The position numbers and the translations under genes were made by a program. From the NCBI GenBank assembly GCA_035578175.1, contig JAQMRL010000001.1, positions 51,111,553 through 51,175,552 of the forward strand: a stretch of 64,000 nucleotides of DNA. Reading direction: 5' to 3'. Every line of letters begins with the position of its first letter. Within the stretch, counting starts at the first letter, position 1. This document shows positions 22,270 to 33,061 of the stretch, in pieces. The notes beneath the pieces were generated by a model. The model saw only the letters and a list, made by a program, of their open reading frames with translations. It ran no database searches and was not told where the DNA came from. This DNA comes from Catonia carolina. Lineage: Eukaryota > Arthropoda > Insecta > Hemiptera > Achilidae.

Positions 22270-22720
22270 TGGTTGTACAATCTATCGGGCACCATCAATA
22301 ATGTGTGCTATTATTCTCCTCGAAGGTCGGTTTTCTTCCATTCAGCTGACGTGGTCGAACCAATTTTAAATTCTGACTATGTGTAACTACATGTATTGTT
22401 ATTCTTGCTTTTTTACAGTTTTATTCTTACTTTTAAAGTAGATACACCGAACTTTTCTACGTTAGAATTTTTCAGATGCTCTCTTTTTGAAACGCCGAGC
22501 TTTCTACGTTAAAAGTGCACTTCGCTGTTTGAGCTTAGCTAGTATTTTTGGATGTTAAAACCCACGTTTCACTGCTATGAAGTCTACAGGGACTGGCATT
22601 AATGTGTTGAACTTCATGACCGTTTCTTTTAAAATTTTGCTTTTAAAACAGCATTTTTAATTTGTTACAGGTATTCGATAAGTTATACATCGTTTCATGA
22701 GTACAAAAATTAAACATCAC
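22270..22720 (-). pseudogene. LINE reverse transcriptase C-terminus, very degenerate
   Basis: The minus strand contains S-S-E-T-W-V-L-T (about 22560-22585), matching the Y-G-S-E-T-W-V-L block, and a later W-F-D-H-V-S-x-M-E-E-N-R segment (about 22335-22365), matching the conserved G-H-V-x-R-M-x-E-N-R block. Stops and frame changes are frequent. Order and spacing of both blocks agree with this LINE group. Confidence 0.65.
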
Positions 22721-22774
22721 CGGCTTGTAATAGCGGGTAATAATGTGTTGTACTTAATTTTTTATTATGTTTGT

Positions 22775-22850
22775 CGACCTTATCCGGGAATTGAAGCTGT
22801 GATCTTCCGCTTTGCAGTGATCTTGGTCTAGTAATCATAACCGGGCTACG
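22775..22850 (-). repeat. SINE S2 head fragment
   Basis: On the minus strand it has CTGCAAAGCGGAAGATC and CAATTCCCGGATAAGG, matching the head of the SINE at 32901-33061. SINE-B copy 3 follows immediately. Confidence 0.55.
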
Positions 22851-22855
22851 AAGAT

Positions 22856-23239
22856 GTTGTTTAGATCATCAGCCGAAAGGCTGGTTTGAACCTCTAAAGG
22901 CTTTACCAAGTAAAACGAGGAGTGAGGTGGTTTACCCATGCCTTCCTCAATGAATGGAAAAGTATGCTTATAAGCATGCCAGGTCCTCCGAAAGGCCTTC
23001 CACCCTGCAAATGATACCTTCATTTCATTCACCACAGGATCTGGCTGTATAATGAAATCCATGATTCTCAGAGGAGATAATTCTGAATACTGTCTTTTAC
23101 ACCTCTACCTTTTCTCTTCTTAAATGCATTAGTCATATGATTGGCTGACCATGTGATAAAAATCAAAACTATTTTTTGTAGCCGGAAACTAGCAGATCGA
23201 GGGCAAATAATTTTACACTCCGCCTGCCCGTAATGGGCA
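22856..23239 (-). repeat. SINE-B copy 3
   Basis: A full-length inverse copy running from GTTGTTTAGATCATCAGCC (3' end) to CTGCCCGTAATGGGCA (5' end). Confidence 0.85.
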
Positions 23240-23436
23240 AACTCCGAAGGTATACGTACATTAAAAATTAATGTTACTTACTTTTACTTCTTGGTAAGAA
23301 AATTAAGTTAGACATGAACGATACTTCAGATTTCTCATACCATCTGGTTAACTTTGGTTGGTATTAGTTTTTTGGACATTGAACAATAACAATATATTAT
23401 TAAAAAAATATTTTATTGTATTTAAAAATAAAGTCC

Positions 23437-23590
23437 TTGGTTATTAGCAAATACAATAGATGTGACGCAGTTTACTTTGCGGTACATTGCAAACATTTTC
23501 AAAACTGTTGCCGGTATTTAAACTCAGGACCTACCTTTTTTATTCTAGCTAAGGGTAACATTTTACTTACCCACCACGGAAGCGACGGTA
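23437..23590 (-). repeat. tRNA-headed SINE, family S2, degenerate
   Basis: On the minus strand the B-box region reads GAGTTTAAATACCGG, and the 3' end reads TTTGCTAATAACCAAGG, matching the S2 tail. The head is decayed. Confidence 0.65.
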
Positions 23591-24740
23591 AAATTATAAT
23601 AAAAGAACACGTTTGTAAGATAACCTAAAAAAAATTAAGGAATTAAGGTAAAAAATAAGGTAAAATTAAGTACTATACTATACTGTACTATATTTTTAAC
23701 ATTAGGTGACAACACCTAACACTGGTAATAACAATTTTCAGAAATTTTTAACTCATTTAAAGATGTTTGACTATCTAATTTCTAAATAGTTTCAAGCTCC
23801 ACGTAGTCTAATATATATTAAAAATTTGTTACGTCTTCATTCAGAGAACATTAATTATTTAGCCTACTAGTGACAGTTCGGTGTAGGTGTAAGTTGTATA
23901 TGTTGTTTTTAACTTTAAAATATTCTTGTAAAATATTTTATTGTACGGTCCAAATAATTTATGTATGCTATTAAACGCTTGGTAAGCGCCTTTATATGCA
24001 AACTATGATCTACAAAATCATTTCAATGCATACGATCCTACGTTTATATTGCATTTATATGGCCTGCAAATACATGTTTGATAACAAGTCTATCGATAAA
24101 TTGAGGAAAGTGTTCAGAATTTGTTGACTTGCCATATAAAAACTTGATATTGTGCCAAGAAAGAACAATAGGCCTACTTATAGGATGAGCCTGATTGGGG
24201 GACGGTTGCTAGGTAATTTAACGACAAATTATTCCAAGTTCGTCTCCGGACTGGTTATGTGAGAATAGTTGCCGTCTTGCATCACATACAAGCTCTTAAT
24301 GCAAATTTTAACGTGTAGCTTTATGTCCACGCGGAAAGTAATTGACTCATATTTTTTTAATCTTTGGTAATGGAATCTATTAAATCAGATATTTATTAAT
24401 ATTCCTTAATTGTAGATTAAAATGTAATCAATCAGAAAATACATTTATTTTCTGATTGATTACATTTACTGTTGATAAGAGCACATTCGAATATAGCTAA
24501 AGCTTTACAAGGTAACAATAATGTAAGGCAAGCAGATGTGTAGGTTTGCACCCAATTGCAACAATCCGAAGAACACAAATGTTCCTTTTAAAATACAGTA
24601 TGAAGAACTACTGATCCCGTACTATGTTCATGAAAAGTGTTTTTTTTCTGAAGATTTTATAGATGACAATAAATGTGTAGGGCGTAATAGTCCTCAAAGA
24701 TATAAAACAGACATTTATTTAGGCCTAAAAGGTCTAAATT
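23591..24740. other. No recognisable gene; perfect 22-bp hairpin
   Basis: AT-rich. A perfect hairpin at 24420-24467 has two 22-nt complementary arms and a 4-nt loop. Two TAGGCCTA octamers lie at 24169-24176 and 24720-24727. The ORF at 24536-24856 runs into repeat C and has no domain. Confidence 0.5.
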
Positions 24741-25445
24741 TACTTTCTCTTGCCCTACAAGAATATATAGGGAAGGAAGTATTGTTTTCAAGTAGATTTG
24801 AGTTTTCACCAGAAATACACGTTTCAGGCCTCATGAACCCAAAAACATGGTTTTAGTAATTGTTCAATGTGTGTGTGTGTGTGTGAATATAACTCAAAAA
24901 CGGAATATTGTATCAAGTTGAAACTTGGAACTTAATTTGGGTTGCGGCTTTAATATGCATTTAAGCGCAAAAATGTATATAATAAAAGTTATAGAGAATT
25001 TAAATTCCTACAAATTTTATTTCAAACATTTTTTTGTATAACGCTTAGTTCAGCGGTAATTAGCGGTTTTTTATTTTTTTTCTCGCGAAAATTTGTAAAA
25101 AAAAAAAATCGATTTTTTTTTAAGATTTCCGCCTCAGCATGCGTTTTACGACAAAATTGTATAATTATAATAAAATTTATAGGAAATTAAAAGATCTACA
25201 ACTTTTATTTAAAGCATTTTCTCTTCAGAGCCTAGTTTAGCGTGAAAGAGTGATTTTCCGTAATTTTAAGCCAAACTGAGGTTGATTTTCATTTTGCGTC
25301 TTTGACTCATGATTAAAATTAGATTATGTTTATTGACGTTAGTTTTTTGTTTGTTTCTAATGTTTTAATACTAATGTTAGGTTATATTGTTCAATATTTG
25401 CATTGGCAAGAGAAAGTTATGCGAGTGTTTCACACCAGATTTTTT
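24741..25445 (+). repeat. Repeat C, copy 3 (internally deleted)
   Basis: Starts ACTTTCTCTTGCCC near 24745 and ends near GGCAAGAGAAAGT (25405-25417) plus the CACACCAGATTTTTT block. The segment around CACGAACATTTTCATC found in other copies is missing, replaced by a direct junction near 24945. A (GT)n run is present at about 24870-24884. Confidence 0.75.
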
Positions 25446-26040
25446 TAAGGTGAGATTTTATGAAAGTAACTTTCCGTGGGATCAAACAGATCGACCTTCG
25501 GTTGTAAATTACTGTGCTGCACCTATCCACCTAAATTTGTGTACGTCCTATTTTATTTTATTAATTTACGTTCAGTTTGACCTTATACCAGAATTCTGGA
25601 ATCTGTGTCAAATGTGTGGGTGGACGGTTGAAGGTCGAAATACAAAAATGTAGCTGTACCAATATGTATTAACATTTTATACCAGCTGACCGATAAGTAC
25701 ATTCAACCGTCAGTAAATTAACATAGATTTCGTTCTAGAGCTATACGACGGCTAATGCAAATTTCAGTCTATAAAATAATCTAATATACTATATAAACGC
25801 AAAATATCATTCACTAACTAATTATTGACTCATTTATCTCCATAATTTCAAGGCCTAGAATCTTGAAGTTTAGTAAATAGGTTCCATTTTGGCCATAAAT
25901 GCTTTCTAGATAAATATTTGAAAATTTTTGCTTCTAAAGGAAAAAGTAGGATATTTAAATTATTGAACTTGAGTATTTCACATTACTTCTTTGAAATATT
26001 TAACTAAAACATAAATTATAACATTAGCAAATAAAATAAA
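25446..26040. other. No recognisable gene
   Basis: AT-rich spacer. The 88-codon ORF at 25387-25653 starts inside repeat C and has no domain. Confidence 0.5.
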
Positions 26041-26044
26041 ATAC

Positions 26045-26705
26045 TGTGATATCTCTAAGGCCCGTTTTGGGATCTGGTTAAATTAAATAATTAACACTAT
26101 AGTTTAAAATTACAAAGAAATATTTATTAAGCACTATAAATTTTACAATTACTTAGAATAAATAACAAACTACTTACAATAAATTAAACCAGACTACAAG
26201 ATTATTTTTCACTTACTCAGACTAAGTCCTATTTACAAAGTTAACAACGATTATAAGTGTCTACAATTAACGCTGGGTCTCTTTGCGAGCGTACTCTTAC
26301 ACGGTATAACCCATTGACCGATCAAAACTCGTCGGTGGCAGATCAAAGACTAACTGACTTCAAATAAATCGGCTGCGCTTATGTAGGTGAACCTATGAAA
26401 GTCACGAGAAGGACAGAGATTTTCGATATAACAATTAAAATTCAAGTTTTTACAAAACGTAAACAACTCATAATTGAATAGAATGATTACAAAAAGAGCC
26501 AATTTATCTAACTAAATATCCGACGCCTTCAGGTCGCCGCACAATAGGCTGACTTATACTAAACGTAACCATTTGTGCGTTATATTTCTGTTTCTTAGAA
26601 ACCCTATTAATTATTTACTACTAACTATAATTATTTACATTAATACCTTTTAATATCGGTCCTTCTCGAGAATTCTCGAACACTTTCCTTTTAAATATTA
26701 TCACA
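26045..26705 (-). mobile_element. Solo LTR, family L2
   Basis: A 661-bp segment with complementary ends TGTGATA (26045) and TATCACA (26705), flanked by a 4-bp TSD ATAC (26041-26044, 26706-26709). On the minus strand there is a TCAGTT initiator-like site near 26355-26360 and AATAAA downstream near 26130, in the order expected of U3-R-U5. A palindrome TCGAGAATTCTCGA lies near its U3 end (26667-26680). No coding region is present. The family differs from the LTRs at 17170 and 58680. Confidence 0.6.
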
Positions 26706-27024
26706 ATACGTATGAATGCTGAGGAAACTGCTGTTAAGCTACTAATTTTATTATATTCACAACTATTTACTGTTAGGTTCAAGCCAAAATTTTAGTTAAG
26801 TACTGACGTTACTGTTATAGAAAGATTAAAACTGAATAGAAGGAATTAAACTAACGTGAAAAGTACAGTTCAGTCGAATTTTTAAATGTATTCAGCTCAA
26901 TGTTCAGATTTTCTACATTCTGTAATATAGCCTACATTAATTTTGTTAATGGTTTTAAGTTGGCAATCGAAATCTCAGTTTTTATTTTCTGCAAACGTCG
27001 AACGTGAACCCCTCCTTAAGTCTC

Positions 27025-27150
27025 CTTAGGTGTAATGGTTAGCGCAGCTGGTTTCTACGCCGGTTTGATACCAGGTCAGATCTGGCATTTTTTCATCAAT
27101 TCTTTTAATCTACCACGCTTCATCGACTGTATTAGCATCAAATGTGCAAA
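27025..27150 (+). repeat. tRNA-headed SINE, S1-related
   Basis: A box AATGGTTAGCGCAGCTGG and B box GGTTTGATACC are spaced as in a tRNA. The distal part has TGTATTAGCATCAAATG, resembling the S1 tail at 3209-3391. Confidence 0.65.
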
Positions 27151-27629
27151 ACAGTTAGAAGTAGAACCAAAAGACCTAAGGTCTCGATCTATTTATAGCC
27201 TATAATTTAAAATGTGAAATAACCCAGTCGGCTATCTTCTTCTATTCTTATCTATTTAAAATTTATGTAGCTCGTTTATATTACTCAAAACAACAGAGTT
27301 AACTATCCTTTCTCCGACAAACTTGCAGGTGAAAGGACAATTTTTATTTTTTCTAACCCAGTTTTTGTGGTACATTTTCCGAGTTCGTGATTAAATGCAC
27401 TTTCTTTATGAGTTCTTTACGACCATTATTGCAGCACGGAGAACAATTTTGTCTGTTCTTAGAATGTTCTTTTGTGGCCTCTTAACTGTCAAGAGTTTGC
27501 TTGTTCAAAACTACACAGAAATTTAATTGGAAAAAATCAGGTTTATGTTGGTATATTTTTGTAAAACTTACCTAACTTTGATAAGAAACTCATTTACTGA
27601 TCATAATTGGTTAGTAGAAGCATAGAAGC
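27151..27629. other. No recognisable gene
   Basis: AT-rich spacer without recognisable features. Confidence 0.5.
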
Positions 27630-28141
27630 ATAGAAGCACAAGTGATATAAAAAGTAGAATTGCTCAACTAGAAAAGCCTTTGAAATGAAAACAGCTTACT
27701 GACTACAAACATTGACTTACAGATTAGGAAAAATTTCTTAAAACGCTATGTTTGGAGTGTATCATTATACTGGAGTGAAACGTGGGTGATAGTGGCCGTA
27801 GAAAGGAAGAGGATAAAACATTTTGAAATATGGTGTTATAGGAAAATGTTAAAGTTTAGAGGTTCTTAGGCGAGTGAATGAAAAAAGAAGTATATGGAAG
27901 CATCTTGCCAGAAGAAGGGATAGGCTAGTAGGGCATATCTTAAGACACCCAGGTATTGGTCTATTAGTAATGGAGGGCAATACTGAGGGAGTGAATTGTT
28001 GGAGGAGGCAAAGGTTAGAATATATAAAGCAAATCACAAAAGATGTAGGGTGTTACATGTAGTAGATGTGAAACGACTTGCGCAAGATAGAAAGCTTGGA
28101 GAACTGCATCAAACCAGTTGAGAGACTGATGACAGAAAATT
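27630..28141 (+). pseudogene. LINE 3' end: reverse transcriptase C-terminus and terminal motif
   Basis: The plus strand encodes, with frameshifts, D-I-K-S-R-I-A-Q (about 27640), a V-W-S-V-x-L-Y-x-S-E-T-W-V block (about 27750-27790), C-Y-R-K-M-L-K (about 27835-27855) and R-R-R-D-R-L-V-G-H-I-L-R-H (about 27912-27950). It ends with Y-I-K-Q-I-T-K-D-V-G-C. These are ordered C-terminal landmarks of the insect endonuclease-RT LINEs. The last nucleotides, GCATCAAACCAG then GACTGATGAC (28107-28135), are the family's characteristic 3' terminus and resemble the end of SINE-B. Catalytic domains are absent. Confidence 0.85.
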
Positions 28142-28189
28142 AGTTGTTAGTGCACTACGTTAAAATACGTTATGATCTAGTTGTTTCCT

Positions 28190-28645
28190 AATGTCTTGTA
28201 CATTTATTCCTTTCTGATGTTTCTCCCTCTTCTCTGGCCTTGCACCATCTTTTCTTCATATTCTCCGATTGCAATTTTCTAAACTCTTCTGACCTTGTTT
28301 GGGTTTAGATTCTGAAAGTCTTTTTTGATGTTTTGGGTTAGGCCTACTGATCACAGTTGTTCGTGATTTTGATACAATTCCCAGGTTATTCCATATCTCT
28401 AGTTGGTCTCCTAAACTTATTTGTTTTTCCTAATCTGCTTTTGTTTAGGTGCATTTATTTTAGGATTCTCTTGCATGTCGGTTTATTATCCATCCTGGTT
28501 ATGTGTCCAAAAAATCTTATTCGTCTTTAATAATCGTTTGTTTCTTGGATAGTTCGTCGATAGTTGTAGATTTCTTGATGTGATGATTTCTTATTTGGTA
28601 GGCTATCCGTCTTATCTTTGACTGGTCCTAGCATTTTCGTAAGTT
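28190..28645 (-). pseudogene. LINE reverse transcriptase C-terminus, convergent relic
   Basis: The minus strand encodes K-M-L-G-P-V-K-D (about 28620-28640), R-R-I-R-F-F-G-H-I-T-R-M (about 28490-28530), and then a charged, E/K-rich tail ending around 28200. The G-H-I-x-R-M block is the landmark. It belongs to a different LINE group from the convergent relic at 27630-28141. Stops interrupt it. Confidence 0.75.
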
Positions 28646-28679
28646 GACTAATGTTTGATATTATAAATGAATAATTTAT

Positions 28680-28783
28680 TAAAAATGTATAAGATTACAT
28701 TGCAATTTATCGTAATCAGAGCGTGGTGGGCAAAGAAAGGCTGAGTTCCAACTATATGAACTGCCCCCGCGCTACCAAGTAAG
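28680..28783 (-). repeat. Distal part of the tandem-array SINE
   Basis: Continues on the minus strand from the first tandem unit. It includes GGTAGCGCGGGGGCAG and GGAACTCAGCC and ends in a T/A-rich tail near 28680. The other two units lack this part. Confidence 0.5.
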
Positions 28784-29359
28784 CTACCATCGAGACAACA
28801 AATTTTACGTGAGGAGACAAGATTCGAACTCATAACCTTCTGGGTAGGTCAAGGATTCGACCTAACGAGATAGTCGGCTTCGGATCGGGTTGGAAAAATC
28901 AGATACTTCATTTAACAGGAAAAATAGCGTGTGCCAAGAGAAAATGTAGAGAAATGCACTAAATAGTTCAAGTTAACTACCATCGAGACAACAAATTTTA
29001 CGTGAGGAGACAAGATTCGAACTCATAACCTTCTGGGTAGGTCATGGATTCGACCTAACGAGATAGTCGGCCTCCGATCGGGTTGGAAAAACCAGTTACT
29101 TCATTTAACAGGAAAAAATAGCGTGTGCCAAGAGAAAACGTAGAGAAATGCACTGAATAGTTCAAGTTAACTACCATCGAGACAACAAATTTTACGTGAG
29201 GAGACGAGATTCGAACTCATAACCTTCTGGGTAGGTCAAGGATTCGACCTAACGAGATAGTCGGCTTCGGATCGGGTTGGAAAAATCAGTTACTTCATTT
29301 AACAGGAAAAAAATAGCGTGTGCAACAAGAGAAAATGTAGAGAAATGCACTAAATAGTT
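28784..29359 (-). repeat. Three tandem copies of a 193-bp tRNA-like SINE unit
   Basis: Units start at 28784, 28977 and 29171 (each at CTACCATCGAGACAAC), so the period is 193-194 bp and the third copy ends near 29359. Each unit holds a tRNA-like segment on the minus strand: A-box-like TATCTCGTTAGGTCGA and B-box-like GAGTTCGAATC. The units differ by only a few substitutions and 1-4 nt indels, so the array is recent. It is not CRISPR-like, because there are no unique spacers. Confidence 0.9.
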
Positions 29360-29469
29360 AGGTGGGCGAGGGTGAGCAAGAATTAGCGATCTGTTGAATG
29401 AGTAGAAAAGAAACAGAAGTACAAAGAGTGAGAAAAACTACTCCCTCCCCTTTCGCTTATCTGGCATCG

Positions 29470-29640
29470 GTCACATGACCAAGATACATGTGCTCTGGCG
29501 GCAGTGTTGTATATTGAAACGCTTGTGTTCTAAAGTAATCGACGGGGGGTTGGACTAGGATAGGAGAGCGTGTGTAATTTGCACGCAGTCTAGTTTCATC
29601 AGTTGTACGCTTGCCGTTTGTTGATCGTGATCTAATTTAA
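29470..29640 (+). promoter_or_regulatory. Candidate TATA-less promoter
   Basis: A G+C-richer island contains a perfect palindrome GGTCACATGACC (E-box core, 29469-29480), then an arthropod-type initiator TCAGTT at about 29599. At the DPE position (+28 to +33) is TGATCT, five of six matches to RGWYVT. This arrangement fits insect TATA-less promoters, but single matches of this kind are common by chance. Confidence 0.25.
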
Positions 29641-29837
29641 TACTCGTGCTCCGTTTAAATATGTTTTAAAGATTTGGAACGTCTGCCATTTTCACGTAGT
29701 TGCATCAGATACGTTTGCACCTAATAGTGTCATAAACTGTTATGTACTGCGATAATAAGTGACCTATGCTACGAACTGTCTTATTGATTTCATCCTGTTA
29801 TAATTAAGTACACGGATTGTTGTACATCAGCTTCATA

Positions 29838-29875
29838 ATGAAGGACCGGGTAATTGCAACGCATTGCACATGCAA
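29838..29875 (+). CDS. Very tentative first coding exon
   Basis: About 240 nt after the initiator candidate there is an ATG (29838) in an acceptable context, opening M-K-D-R-V-I-A-T-H-C-T-C, followed by a donor-like AA|GTAAAA (GT at 29876). An alternative donor CGG|GTAATT follows the fourth codon and would leave phase 0. No homology is recognised. The match of splice signals is the only support. Confidence 0.15.
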
Positions 29876-31864
29876 GTAAAATTAATATAGCTTATATTAT
29901 AGTCATATAATTATAATAAGATTTGTTACTATTCTAGGTATCCTGTCATATTTGTTCCCCTGATTACATAATAGCTATAACATACCGTAGTAGTTAAATT
30001 TAGCGTATATTGTGGACCATAACATTTATTATGAATACGACGTGCTTACATATACTGCACGTACTAATAAGGTAAAAATCTTACCGGTATGATACGTGGA
30101 ACGTTCTCTAAAACTACTAGACCGATTTCTTTACGGATTTTATTAAAACTTACATTGAAAAGTTTAGTCTATATTACTAACCTTCTTGAATATATAATAA
30201 TTTCCTAGCTACTAAAAAAACACAAGTTCTACGAATCGTTTTTGTGTTTTAAGAGAAGTGATATATGCGCACGTGTGTATTTGTTTAGGTGCCTCATAGC
30301 CTATAACAACTAAACTGCGTCCGATTTACGTAATCCTGTTATGGGTTAATAATTTGTATGATAACGATTTGTAATGAGGTACATAATCTATTTTATTCGT
30401 ATTGTAAGGCTATTTTTATACCTTATAATCATACTTTTACGAATTATTTTCAACATGTGTTTTAATAACAGCACAACTCTTATTTACCTTTATTGGGATA
30501 ATTTTTAACTTTACTGCTTGGTTATATTTACTAACCATAACTGCTGCCCTGTATTTTTTGTGTAGAACATTATTAGTTTTCAGTTTTTAATTATTTTAAA
30601 ATTAGTTTGTGAGTTGCTGTGTACGTAGGCCTATTCTTAGGTGTGAGAGAGAATTAGGAGATTCGATGTCGCAATACGATTTTTACTTTTTACGCTACAG
30701 AGGGAACCTAAAGGAAAGATTTAGTATCACTTTTTGTGTATTGAACATCCACAAAAATTCAGTTCACGGTTTATGAAGTTGTGATATAAATTCTATTTAC
30801 CATTTAAGTTGTGAAAAAGTTGAGTCTTTTCTTCTGGGCAGATAGAACGGAAAATTTTGTCTGCTTGAAACGGTATTTATGTCGAGTTCTTTCATCAGAC
30901 TGTGTGGATCTGTTAAAATTTGTTTAGGGAAAACGAAATATCGGCAATAAGAAAGTGATATACACCGGGAAAGAGATATACATCGAGGAGTACAAAGAGT
31001 ATCGTCCATGGTGGACTGAATGACTTTTGGTACGATTTGCTAGGTAACCATAGAGCCGAAGTTGATAGGTGCACTAATGAAGTCGTGAAATTGTTCAATA
31101 CTAAGTGAAAAATATTGTGGGGGTGCTAAACTAACTTTTCCCTTGGTTACTATACGACCTAGTTGCGTTCATAACCAGTAGTTTTCATGAATATTTACTA
31201 AAATACAACTTGCTAATTTGACCATCCGCTTTATGCTTTACAACGTTCCAGACAAACGGGCCTCGATTCTTTTCAAAAGTTGCTTTGTCATTATTATTTA
31301 AGACAAAATATTGGGGCTTATAACACAAAATGTGGTGTTTAGGACTCTAACAAGGATCGCTCTGTACCGTGATTTTATGAATTAAAACTAAATAATTTGT
31401 TTTTAACTCAAACGTAGTGAAACTTCCTACGCACTAATATTGCAAGCAAACACATATAGTGGATACATTTATACACTATAACATCACGTGTCTAACATCA
31501 CGTGTATATGGGAAAAACATCAAGATAATGATGAGATAAGAAATAAAAGAGGCCTCGTCGCTAGCGCATAAGCATGGAACGTAACGGACACAGCCTTTGA
31601 TAAAACATTAAGCTAATTACCATAAACTAAATTTTATATTAAGCCATTCCATATTCCGAAAATTTTGGTCTATCTGCAACATTAAAATCCTTTCTCTTTA
31701 TATTCTGCTGAAAACTTTACGAAGTGAAAATTTACTACAAAGACGTTTACTGAAAAAAATTTACTGCCCAGAGCACCTTTACAACGATGTTTCTTGTATT
31801 AGGTTCATTTCGAATGTATAAAGAACGGTAGCCTACTGCTGGCAAATTAGATTGAAGTACTTAT

Positions 31865-32084
31865 ACCCCGACGAACTAGAGACTGCAGATGAGATCTAGC
31901 CAATAACAACTAACGCTAAGCCACACTCTGTTCCACCGAATTTCAGCTAATTTTTTGTTAGTCTGTCATCCTCTGCAGGATAACATGACAACGCAGAATA
32001 AAAAATTAACGAAAGTTAATTGGCTCTGTGTTGTGTTCCAGTTCTCTATGCTCCGCCTTCATCTGCAGTCTCTAGTTCATTAAG
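31865..32084 (+). repeat. MITE-like repeat M, copy 1
   Basis: Ends are inverted: GAACTAGAGACTGCAGATGA (31873-31892) at the left and its complement at 32062-32081. The body is non-coding. The same repeat is inverted at 32265-32507. Confidence 0.7.
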
Positions 32085-32264
32085 CTTAAGACAGTGTCAC
32101 TATAACTGTGGCTGACCTGCGATGGCTTAAAAGCTCGGTTCGAATTTTGTGTGCCATCCGGTATTCGGGCAAGAAGCGTCTATGTGTGCGCCATCATTCA
32201 GAAATAACCGTGTTTTAATAAATTTTTTTGTCGTTCTCGTCTTTGTTTAAAATTTTGATTAGCT

Positions 32265-32507
32265 GTAAGATTAATTAGAGAGTGCAGATGAAGGCGGAGC
32301 ATAGTGACCTAGATTACAGCACGGAGCCAATTGACTTTCGTTAATCGTATCCTGCGTTGTCACGTTGTGGTCCTGCTGTGGTTGACAGCCTAACAAAAAG
32401 TCAGCTGGTGTTCGGTGGAACAGAATGTGACAGCGAAGGGGCAACCTCCCATCCGACCTTGACTGTTATTGGTTAGATCTCATCGGCAGTCTTCAGTTCG
32501 TTGGGGT
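32265..32507 (-). repeat. MITE-like repeat M, copy 2 (inverted)
   Basis: Reads on the minus strand like copy 1 (GACTGCCGATGAGATCTAAC, CTGTTCCACCGAA, GTCAATTGGCTC, CGCCTTCATCTGCA), but with many substitutions. The two copies form a large imperfect inverted repeat with a spacer of about 180 bp. That spacer contains a stray B-box-like GGTTCGAATT. Confidence 0.7.
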
Positions 32508-32689
32508 TTAGTGGATGTATTAGGCCTATAGATCTTTTGTTACTCACAATCTTTTAGCCCTTATTATCATTTTCACAATTCTAGTTTTAATTACATTTTT
32601 AGGGTTCTTTTGTCATCATTTAAAGTTTGCATTGCTTTTACACATTTTCTTGTTATTCAATAAATCCAAGCCATTCTTTAATTTATTGA

Positions 32690-32845
32690 ATAGTGATCAG
32701 TGGCTTCTATTACAGGAGTCCCGGGTTCGATTCCCGGTGAGCTTCACCACTTTTTCATAACTTACTTTCATCAGTTACTTTTCACCAACTGCATTAGTCT
32801 TTGTGGGCATAACAGTCAAGCGTTTAATAAATAAAAACGTTTAAT
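32690..32845 (+). repeat. tRNA-headed SINE, 5'-truncated
   Basis: A strong B box CCCGGGTTCGATTCCCGG (32721-32738) could form a T-arm, but no acceptor or D arm pairs with it, so this is not a tRNA gene. The distal part ends in CGTTTAATAAATAAAA. Confidence 0.65.
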
Positions 32846-32900
32846 AATACCAAACTGTTCGGGTTTTTCGTATCTTACTGATATTAGGTTTAAAATTTTA

Positions 32901-33061
32901 GTTTATTTACAGTCGTATCAACACCTTGGTAATTAGCGACTTCTTTTGGTTAAGGAACGATGAGATTGAACTTGTAATAATTTCCAAACCTAGCCGGGAA
33001 TCGAATCCGAGACCTCCGCTTTGCAGCGTAGAACATTAACCACTAAGTTAGGAGGTGGCCA
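32901..33061 (-). repeat. tRNA-headed SINE, family S2
   Basis: On the minus strand there is an A-box region CTTAGTGGTTAATG and a B box GGATTCGATTCCCGG. The 3' end is GTCGCTAATTACCAAGG then TGTTGATACGAC, with an A/T-rich tail. That end is shared with the Jockey LINE at 10771-16007. Confidence 0.85.

Larger units (their letters stand above)
29360..31864. other. Repeat-poor stretch; possible promoter and first exon
   Basis: About 2.5 kb with no recognised transposon, unusual for this window. It holds the promoter-like segment at 29470-29640 and the candidate first exon near 29838. Short ORFs at 30797-31098 have no domain. A TAGGCCTA octamer lies at 30626-30633. Confidence 0.4.

Noticed and set aside
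22835..23062. Conserved short protein (M-x-F-I-I-Q-P ...) found in several places
   Set aside because: It is the translation of SINE-B. The reading frame is not preserved in all copies, and the copies have retroposon TSDs.
28784..29359. CRISPR-like array
   Set aside because: Three tandem units of 193 bp are nearly identical over their whole length, with no short repeat plus unique spacer pattern, and the genome is eukaryotic.
32700..32760. tRNA gene with a perfect T-arm
   Set aside because: No acceptor-stem partner or D arm is found upstream, and a SINE-type tail follows.
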